Shown here piece after piece: positions 7,462-12,019 of a DNA stretch of 12,019 bases. A program made the position numbers and the translations under genes. The notes beneath the pieces were generated by a model. That model was not told the DNA's origin. It saw nothing but the letters and a program-made list of their open reading frames with translations, and ran no database searches. Numbering within the stretch: the stretch's first letter is position 1; each line of letters opens with the position of its first letter. The stretch is from DATEMK01 sp035275625 (lineage in GTDB: Bacteria; Bacteroidota; Bacteroidia; AKYH767-A; OLB10). The stretch spans positions 1 through 12,019 of the forward strand of contig DATEMK010000415.1 of the NCBI GenBank assembly GCA_035275625.1. The letters are read 5' to 3'.

Positions 7462-8571
7462 ATGTTAGAAGTAAAAGAAATGAAAGAAACAGGTGTGAAA
7501 ACCAATACAGTATTTGGTCCGATGTCAATGGAACAGCACGAGCAGGTTACTTTTTGCTACGACCAGGAAACGGGATTGAAAGCAATAATAGCCGTTCATA
7601 ATACCGTTCTCGGACCTGCTCTTGGAGGCACCCGTATGTGGATGTACAAATCGGAAGCCGAGGCATTGAATGACGTATTGCGATTGTCAAGGGGCATGAC
7701 ACTCAAAGCTGCAGTGAGCGGTTTGAACCTTGGAGGCGGAAAGGCCGTGATAATAGGAGATTCAAAAAAAGATAAAACAGAAGCATTGTTCCGCAAGTTC
7801 GGGAGATTTGTAAATAACCTTAACGGGAAATACATTACAGCCGAAGATGTCGGAACCAGCACCCGCGAAATGGAATATGTGGCAATGGAAACAAAACATG
7901 TTACCGGGCTTCCTGAATCAATGGGAGGAGGAGGTGATCCCTCACCGGTTACTGCTTATGGTGTGTACATGGGAATGAAAGCTGCAGCAAAAGAGGCTTA
8001 TGGAAGTGATGATCTGGAGAATAAAAGAATTGTTGTGCAGGGGGTCGGCCATGTTGGCGAAAGCCTTGTGAAGGATCTAAGAAAAGAAAATGCAAAAGTT
8101 TTTATTACCGATATAAACGATGACCAGCTTCGTAAAGTAGCTGCTGAAACTGGCGCTGAAGTTATTTCTTCGGATGCCGTTTATTCCATGAACATGGACA
8201 TTTATGCTCCCTGTGCATTAGGAGCCACGTTGAATTCTGAAAACATCGGGCAATTAAAATGCACAGTCATTGCCGGAGCCGCCAACAACCAGCTTGCTGA
8301 TGAAACCATTCACGGTAAAATGCTCATGGAAAAAGGAATTGTGTATGCTCCTGATTTCCTCATAAATGCCGGTGGATTGATTAATGTATATTCTGAATTC
8401 AAAGGCGGTTATAATCGTCAGCGGGCCATTACACAGACAGAAAAAATCTATGATCTTACGCTAAGCATTATCAGGAAATCAAGACAGGATGACATACCAA
8501 CATATCTTGCCGCCAAACAAATTGCCGAAAAACGTTTGTCGGATATCAGTAAAGTGAAATCTACTTATTAA
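7462..8571 (+). CDS. Leu/Phe/Val-type amino acid dehydrogenase
   Basis: The product is 369 aa, close to the usual size for leucine dehydrogenase, which catalyses NAD-dependent oxidative deamination of branched-chain amino acids to 2-oxo acids in the cytoplasm. Characteristic are GPALGGTRMW (51-60) and MTLKAAVSGLNLGGGKAVI (79-97), with the two active-site lysines Lys82 and Lys94. The catalytic aspartate is Asp129 in ITAEDVGTS. The dinucleotide fold carries GVGHVG (194-199), and AGAANNQLAD (about 271-280) is the conserved C-terminal motif. All expected residues are present. The Glu/Leu/Phe/Val family is hard to split by eye; the short length and GGGK context favour leucine over glutamate as substrate. 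The ATG at 7462 is preferred, with ATG at 7480 also possible. In this organism it could feed branched-chain fatty acid primers (inference). Confidence 0.92.
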   Translation: MLEVKEMKETGVKTNTVFGPMSMEQHEQVTFCYDQETGLKAIIAVHNTVLGPALGGTRMWMYKSEAEALNDVLRLSRGMTLKAAVSGLNLGGGKAVIIGDSKKDKTEALFRKFGRFVNNLNGKYITAEDVGTSTREMEYVAMETKHVTGLPESMGGGGDPSPVTAYGVYMGMKAAAKEAYGSDDLENKRIVVQGVGHVGESLVKDLRKENAKVFITDINDDQLRKVAAETGAEVISSDAVYSMNMDIYAPCALGATLNSENIGQLKCTVIAGAANNQLADETIHGKMLMEKGIVYAPDFLINAGGLINVYSEFKGGYNRQRAITQTEKIYDLTLSIIRKSRQDDIPTYLAAKQIAEKRLSDISKVKSTY

Positions 8572-8577
8572 AAATGG

Positions 8578-8648
8578 TTTAAGGTTTAAGGTTTAAGGTT
8601 TAACGATAATTTCGAGAGAACCTTAAACTTTAAACTTCAGACTTTAAA
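8578..8648. repeat. inverted pair of heptamer arrays, TTTAAGG / CCTTAAA
   Basis: The left arm has TTTAAGG at 8578, 8585 and 8592 and TTTAACG at 8599. The right arm has CCTTAAA at 8621, CTTTAAA at 8628, CTTCAGA at 8635 and CTTTAAA at 8642. The arms are inverted about a 15-base centre and could form a hairpin of about 15 bp with few mismatches in RNA or single-stranded DNA. It fills the gap between the dehydrogenase and nusB. The left arm starts 7 bases past the dehydrogenase stop, so it could act as a terminator-like or processing hairpin. Confidence 0.88.
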
Positions 8649-8670
8649 CTTGTTTCGTTCTTTATAACTT

Positions 8671-9615
8671 ATGCTCAGCCGCAGGCATTTACGGATTCGT
8701 GTTTTACAGGGCCTTTACTCTTATTATCAATCGCATCATAAAGATGCCGTAAAAACTGAGCATGAAATTTTTAAAGGAATAGATAATACTTACGATCTTT
8801 ACATTTACCTGCTTTTATTTTTTACCGGGCTGGCCGGGCAGGAGCAAATTCACCGGGTTGATCTTCCTCCGAAATTTATCACCTCCGACACTGCTAAACC
8901 TGTAATAAATTCTTTTTCAGAAAATAAAGTGGTGATGATCTTATCCGAAAATGCTGCTTTGACGAAAATCGCAAAAAAAAACAGCATTTCATGGCAGGCG
9001 GATACAGAACTTCTTAAAAAAAGTTTTCACCAATTAAAAATTACTGACGAATACAAGCGCTATGTCACCACTGCTGATCACACGATACAGCAAGATACCG
9101 AATTTTGTATATGGCTATTCAAAAAATTAGTAATAGAATCGGATCTTTTTTTAAACACGATCGAAGAAAAAAATATTTACTGGATGGATGGTTTTCAGTT
9201 TGCGGGTTCGATGGTGCTGCGGGCAATCAAAACGATTCCTGGCCATGCACATGAATTTACTCCGGGTTATATTTACAAGGACGAAAAAGATGACAGGCAA
9301 TTTGTGAAACTCCTTTTACACAACACCATTAAAAACGATGAGTGGTTCACAAAGCTCATTGATGACAAAACAAAAAACTGGGATGTGGAGCGCATTGCCC
9401 TTATGGATGTGATCCTGCTCAAAATGTCATTGTGCGAAGTATTGCATCTTCCAACAGTGCCTGTAAAAGTTTCCATCAATGAATACCTTGATATTGCAAA
9501 AGACTTCAGCACACCCAAAAGCAACCATTTTATTAACGGCATTATTGACAAGCTCGTGATGGATTTAAAAAATGAAAATAAAATTGTGAAAACAGGGAGA
9601 GGACTTGTGGAATGA
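8671..9615 (+). CDS. nusB: transcription antitermination factor NusB, long Bacteroidota form
   Basis: NusB pairs with NusE (ribosomal protein S10) on boxA RNA to keep RNA polymerase from terminating early in rRNA operons. The conserved NusB fold is in the C-terminal third (about 205-300): WDVERIALMDVILLKMSLCE, then VPVKVSINEYLDIAKDFSTP and KSNHFINGIIDKL, matching the hallmark of the family (ERaiLr, viNEavelak, fvNGvLd). The N-terminus MLSRRHLRIRVLQGLYSY is the usual RNA-facing start. At 314 aa it is about twice the length of E. coli NusB; the extra middle region (about 25-200) separates the first helix from the core and is typical of Bacteroidota homologues. The ATG at 8671 lies only 22 bases after the last CTTTAAA unit. 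No good -7 box is visible, so its promoter is unclear. Confidence 0.92.
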   Translation: MLSRRHLRIRVLQGLYSYYQSHHKDAVKTEHEIFKGIDNTYDLYIYLLLFFTGLAGQEQIHRVDLPPKFITSDTAKPVINSFSENKVVMILSENAALTKIAKKNSISWQADTELLKKSFHQLKITDEYKRYVTTADHTIQQDTEFCIWLFKKLVIESDLFLNTIEEKNIYWMDGFQFAGSMVLRAIKTIPGHAHEFTPGYIYKDEKDDRQFVKLLLHNTIKNDEWFTKLIDDKTKNWDVERIALMDVILLKMSLCEVLHLPTVPVKVSINEYLDIAKDFSTPKSNHFINGIIDKLVMDLKNENKIVKTGRGLVE

Positions 9616-9622
9616 ATTTGGT

Positions 9623-9678
9623 GTTTGATGTTTGATCCAAAAACTAACCACAAACTGCAAACTCCAAACCTCAAACCC
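9623..9678. repeat. inverted pair of heptamer arrays, GTTTGAT / CAAACTC
   Basis: GTTTGAT occurs at 9623 and 9630. After a short centre, four units follow in register: CAAACTG (9651), CAAACTC (9658), CAAACCT (9665), CAAACCC (9672). The G/T-rich left arm and C/A-rich right arm repeat the layout of 8578-8648 with an unrelated unit. It occupies the gap between nusB and the DUF1573 gene. Confidence 0.8.
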
Positions 9679-9684
9679 TTTTTT

Positions 9685-9692
9685 TACCTTTG
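9685..9692 (+). promoter_or_regulatory. -7 box for the DUF1573 lipoprotein gene
   Basis: TACCTTTG is a perfect TAnnTTTG match, preceded by six T and the CAAACCC unit. It predicts a start near 9698 and a leader of about 14 bases to the ATG at 9712. This supports the ATG at 9712, since an upstream in-frame ATG at 9625 would lie before the promoter. Confidence 0.65.
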
Positions 9693-9711
9693 CACTCTTA
9701 AAAAAAATTCC

Positions 9712-10185
9712 ATGAACATCAAATTTATTTCTTTTCTTTTTATTTTACCATTCTTTGCCTGCGCCCCCCAGCCGGAAAAACTTCCGACAGGTGAAAACAA
9801 ACTTTCGCCCGATATTGTTGATAATCCTGCTACAGCCAATGGTAAGGCAGATTCTTCAAATGTTCCTGAATTTTATTTTGCCGAGACTACCCATCATTTC
9901 GGTGAAATTACAGCAGGTGAAAAAGTATCATACACTTTTAAATTTAAAAATACCGGAGGTTCACAATTGGTGATAACGCAGGTAAAAGGAAGCTGCGGCT
10001 GCACCGTTCCCGAATATTCAAAAAACCCTGTTCAGCCCGGAGATGAAGGTGAGGTAAAAGTGACATTCGACAGCAACGGCAAATCCGGAATGGAGAGTAA
10101 ATCAGTTACCATTCTTGCTAATACCATTCCTGCAACAAAAGTTTTGACAATCAGCGCAGACGTTATTCAGCCCGTGAAAAAATAG
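9712..10185 (+). CDS. DUF1573 domain lipoprotein
   Basis: From the ATG at 9712 the product is 157 aa. A longer frame begins at 9625, but its first 29 residues come from the repeat region, and the -7 box lies inside that extension. The shorter start gives a clean lipoprotein signal peptide (MNIKFISFLFILPFFAC, lipid Cys17). After a Pro/Asn-rich linker to about 52, the DUF1573 immunoglobulin-like domain spans about 53-152, with FAETTHHFGEI, YTFKFKNTGGSQLVI and the signature GSCGCTVPEY (Cys95, Cys97), then VTFDSNGKSGMESKSVTI. The family is widespread in Bacteroidota envelopes; its function is unknown, and it resembles the ASH/MSP-type beta domains. It stands between nusB and yajC, a neighbourhood I recall as conserved. 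Confidence 0.88.
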   Translation: MNIKFISFLFILPFFACAPQPEKLPTGENKLSPDIVDNPATANGKADSSNVPEFYFAETTHHFGEITAGEKVSYTFKFKNTGGSQLVITQVKGSCGCTVPEYSKNPVQPGDEGEVKVTFDSNGKSGMESKSVTILANTIPATKVLTISADVIQPVKK

Positions 10186-10217
10186 TTAGCGGAAAACAAT
10201 ATGCTATCCGAAATAAG

Positions 10218-10343
10218 CAATGAACAATGTCAAATGACCAATGACCAATGACCAATAACCAATGTCAAATGACCAATGACCAATGACCAATGACCAATGA
10301 CCAATGACCAATGATCAATAACTAATGACCAATAACTAATGAC
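10218..10343. repeat. long heptamer array, CAATGAC family (18 units)
   Basis: Eighteen consecutive 7-base units, 126 bases, most of them CAATGAC. The longest perfect run is five units from 10274 to 10308, extended by the single-base variant CAATGAT. Variants are CAATGTC, AAATGAC, CAATAAC and TAATGAC. Units 2-5 and 7-10 share the same order of variants, giving a 35-base higher-order period. The register continues weakly into ATTTACC and ATTTAAC (10344-10357). On the plus strand each reading frame meets a TGA every 21 bases within the perfect run; on the minus strand the perfect unit has no stop in any frame. It fills the 187-base gap between the DUF1573 gene and yajC. Confidence 0.95.
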
Positions 10344-10372
10344 ATTTACCATTTAACAACAGACATTCAAAT

Positions 10373-10705
10373 ATGACACCACTCTGCGTTCTCCTTCAAT
10401 CAGCTCCTCCTGGCGGAGGCATGCAACAATTACTTCTTATTGTTGTGATCATTGTTATTTTTTATTTTTTTATGATTCGTCCTCAAATGAGAAAAGCGAA
10501 GCTCGAAAAAGAATTCCGTGAAACGATAAAGAAAGGTGACAAAATTATCACCATTGGAGGCATTCACGGAAAAGTGCTTGAAATTACTGACACCACCATG
10601 CTTATTGAAGTAGACAATAATGTAAAGATGCGTGTGGAAAGAAGCGCTGTTTCGGTAGAGGCTACAAAAACCATCAACGCTCCGAAAAAGGAAGAGAAGA
10701 AATAA
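10373..10705 (+). CDS. yajC: Sec translocase accessory subunit YajC
   Basis: The product is 110 aa, the normal size for YajC, a small inner-membrane protein that joins SecDF in the SecYEG holotranslocon. It has a short N-terminus with a Pro/Gly patch (APPGGG, 11-16), one membrane helix (about 18-34) and the signature YFFMIRPQMRKAKLEKEF just after it. The cytoplasmic domain carries KKGDKIITIGGIHGKVLEI (53-71) and ends in a Lys/Glu tail. ATG at 10373 is the natural start. It may be read through from the DUF1573 gene or use its own promoter near the array; I see no good -7 box between 10344 and 10372. ybbR follows 12 bases after the stop. Confidence 0.93.
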   Translation: MTPLCVLLQSAPPGGGMQQLLLIVVIIVIFYFFMIRPQMRKAKLEKEFRETIKKGDKIITIGGIHGKVLEITDTTMLIEVDNNVKMRVERSAVSVEATKTINAPKKEEKK

Positions 10706-10717
10706 ATAGTTGCCATT

Positions 10718-11677
10718 TTGCCTATCCTTATTTACAAAAACAACCAGGCAGCCGTTTTAACAGTTTGTTTATTAATTGCAATTTTTTTCTGGACAATAAC
10801 CGCACTTAACAAACCGTACACTTCCACAGTTTCCATTCCGGTTATTTATAAAAACATTCCCCTTAGCTTCCAGATTAAAAATCCTTTACCTTCAAAAATT
10901 TCAATTGACATTGAAGGAAAAGGATTTGATCTGATGTCAGATGATTTCATTAAAGAAAACAATCATATAACAGTTGATTTCAATTCAGCTGCATTCAGAA
11001 ATATCGGGTTAAGCACACACGTTTCCATTTCAACAGAGACGCTGTTGGACCAGTTTATTTCTCTCACTGATCCTGCTTACAAAATTGTAAAAATTCTGCC
11101 TGATTCCATTGTGGTGGATTATTCCAAAAAATTTACGGTAAAAGTTCCGGTAAAATTAAATGCAGAGTTAAATTTTAAAAAACAGTTTTTTAACTCCCTG
11201 CCACCCCTTATTAAACCGGACAGTATCGAAATGTCCGGAACGGATGATCTCCTGAAAAAAATTATAAAATTAGAAACGCAAAAAGTTGTTTTCAATAATT
11301 TAAGCACAAACTTATTTTTTTCAGCATCTGTCATTAATCCATCAAATGAGAAAATTATTTTATCAGATAACAAAGTATGGGTGCTGGTTCCCGTGGAAGA
11401 ATTTACAGAGGGAAAAATGGTCCTCCCTTTAAGAAAATTTTATTATCATAACAAACCTGTTACTTTGATTCCCGATAAAGTCACCCTGACCTATCATGCT
11501 TCACTCAGGGATTTTTCCAGGATTTCAGCAGATGATTTTGAAGTTGAAGCTGAGCAGCCTGCCCTGTCCATTGACAGGAATGAAAACAAACTGCATGTTA
11601 ATCCTGTGAAATTTCCTAAAGCAGCGAAAATTGTTTCCGTGCAGCCTGAGTGGATAGATTATTTAATCGAAAAATAA
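10718..11677 (+). CDS. YbbR-like domain protein (CdaR family)
   Basis: This is a 319-aa membrane-anchored protein with one N-terminal helix (about 11-30) and a long extracytoplasmic part made of YbbR-type beta domains. Repeated motifs are VSIPVIYKNIP..FQIKNPLPSKI, KILPDSIVVDY.KKFTVKVPVKL, KPDSIEMSGTDDLLKKI and LIPDKVTLTYHASLRDFSRI, each ending in the proline-containing turn typical of YbbR repeats. In Firmicutes the homologue CdaR controls the diadenylate cyclase CdaA; no cdaA is seen here, so that role is not shown. The start is TTG at 10718: an in-frame stop lies at 10703-10705 and the next ATG is at residue 73, which would lose the membrane helix. It starts 12 bases after yajC and its stop abuts the coaE ATG, so translational coupling is likely. 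Confidence 0.82.
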   Translation: MPILIYKNNQAAVLTVCLLIAIFFWTITALNKPYTSTVSIPVIYKNIPLSFQIKNPLPSKISIDIEGKGFDLMSDDFIKENNHITVDFNSAAFRNIGLSTHVSISTETLLDQFISLTDPAYKIVKILPDSIVVDYSKKFTVKVPVKLNAELNFKKQFFNSLPPLIKPDSIEMSGTDDLLKKIIKLETQKVVFNNLSTNLFFSASVINPSNEKIILSDNKVWVLVPVEEFTEGKMVLPLRKFYYHNKPVTLIPDKVTLTYHASLRDFSRISADDFEVEAEQPALSIDRNENKLHVNPVKFPKAAKIVSVQPEWIDYLIEK

Positions 11678-12019
11678 ATGTTAAAAATAGGGATCACAGG
11701 CGGAATCGGCAGCGGCAAATCAACTACCTGTAAAATTTTTTCGCATTTGGGAACTCCGGTTTATTATGCTGACATAGCAGCCAAAATTGTAATGGAGCAA
11801 GATGAAAAATTAATTTCAAATCTCAAGAGAACATTTGGAGACAGCATTTATGATGAATTCGGTTTGCTGAATAAAAAAAATTTCGGAGAAATAATTTTTA
11901 ATGATCCCGAAGCAAGGAAAATAGCCAACAGTTTTATTCATCCTGCAGTAAGGAATGATTTTGAAAAATGGATGTATAAAAATTCTGCAGCGCCTTACGT
12001 GATCGAAGAAGCGGCCATA
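11678..12019 (+). CDS. coaE: dephospho-CoA kinase, 5' part (cut by the window end)
   Basis: The first 114 codons are present. CoaE phosphorylates the 3' hydroxyl of dephospho-CoA with ATP, the last step of coenzyme A synthesis. The P-loop GGIGSGKST is at residues 8-16. YYADIAAK (about 28-35) corresponds to the DAD-x-x-A substrate motif, with Tyr in place of the first Asp. The block DEFGLLNKKNFGEIIFND (about 59-76) and FIHPAVR match the conserved central part, and the frame runs open to the end at VIEEAA. The usual length is about 195-205 aa, so roughly the last 85 residues are missing. The ATG directly abuts the ybbR TAA stop with no spacer. Confidence 0.94.
   Translation, partial: MLKIGITGGIGSGKSTTCKIFSHLGTPVYYADIAAKIVMEQDEKLISNLKRTFGDSIYDEFGLLNKKNFGEIIFNDPEARKIANSFIHPAVRNDFEKWMYKNSAAPYVIEEAAI

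Noticed and set aside
8657..8670. -7 box for nusB
   Set aside because: GTTCTTTA and TATAACTT are both poor matches to TAnnTTTG; not strong enough to list.
9273..9674. 133-aa minus-strand open frame over the end of nusB
   Set aside because: It is antisense to the conserved NusB core and runs into the repeat region; no family features.
9625..9711. N-terminal extension of the DUF1573 protein from the upstream ATG at 9625
   Set aside because: These 29 residues are encoded by the CAAACTC array and the promoter, and would bury the lipoprotein signal peptide. The ATG at 9712 fits the -7 box at 9685-9692.
10218..10343. CRISPR array or protein-coding repeat on the minus strand
   Set aside because: Units are 7 bases with no spacers, so it is not CRISPR. 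The minus strand is open only because the unit lacks stops; no start, signal or neighbouring domain supports a gene.
2991..10343. IS ends, integron attC sites or phage attachment sites in the repeats
   Set aside because: No transposase or integrase gene, no terminal inverted repeats with target duplications and no core-site pattern; the units are simple tandem heptamers.
10344..10372. own promoter for yajC
   Set aside because: TACCATTT is too far from TAnnTTTG to call; yajC may be read through from upstream.

Overview
The window looks like chromosomal DNA from a member of the Bacteroidota. Supporting signs are a secreted subtilase ending in a type IX secretion (T9SS) sorting domain, core promoters of the TAnnTTTG type, little or no Shine-Dalgarno sequence before starts, a long NusB with an N-terminal extension, and the order nusB - DUF1573 lipoprotein - yajC - ybbR - coaE, which as far as I recall is common in this phylum. 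The DNA is AT-rich. I cannot assign a genus.

Layout. 84-2939 (-) is a 951-aa secreted S8 serine peptidase with a T9SS tail. Divergent from it, 3089-4858 (+) is a surface-type lipoprotein with carboxypeptidase-regulatory-like beta-sandwich domains and a middle domain resembling the animal FAM171/CILP type. A hairpin-plus-U-tract terminator follows. 4962-5513 (+) is a RimJ/RimL-like GNAT acetyltransferase, convergent with 5549-7348 (-), an ABC exporter half-transporter. Divergent from the exporter, 7462-8571 (+) is a leucine/amino-acid dehydrogenase. It is followed on the same strand by nusB (8671-9615), a DUF1573 lipoprotein (9712-10185), yajC (10373-10705), ybbR (10718-11677) and the 5' part of coaE (11678 to the window end). 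The last three are tightly packed (12-nt and 0-nt gaps) and are probably co-transcribed. No gap exceeds 300 bases, and no RNA gene, IS element or CRISPR array is visible.

How the genes relate. The left half is envelope and extracellular functions (secreted protease, lipoprotein, exporter). The right half is housekeeping: branched-chain amino acid catabolism, transcription antitermination, Sec accessory protein, a membrane-anchored YbbR protein and the last step of CoA synthesis.

The most unusual feature is between the genes. Five of the six gaps longer than 30 bp among the genes from 2940 to 10372, plus the short convergent gap at 5502-5545, carry degenerate tandem arrays or inverted pairs of arrays. 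The exception is the 4859-4961 gap, which carries a terminator and promoter instead. The arrays belong to three sequence-unrelated families (CTTTAAA, CAAACTC, CAATGAC), yet all have a 7-bp period. Several end 6-12 bp from a recognisable -7 promoter box, and one supplies the stop codon of a gene. A fourth, less regular repeat (ATTCCATCA) lies at the left edge. This heptamer system is the best candidate here for something undescribed. Its function is unknown and may be no more than a replication or recombination by-product.
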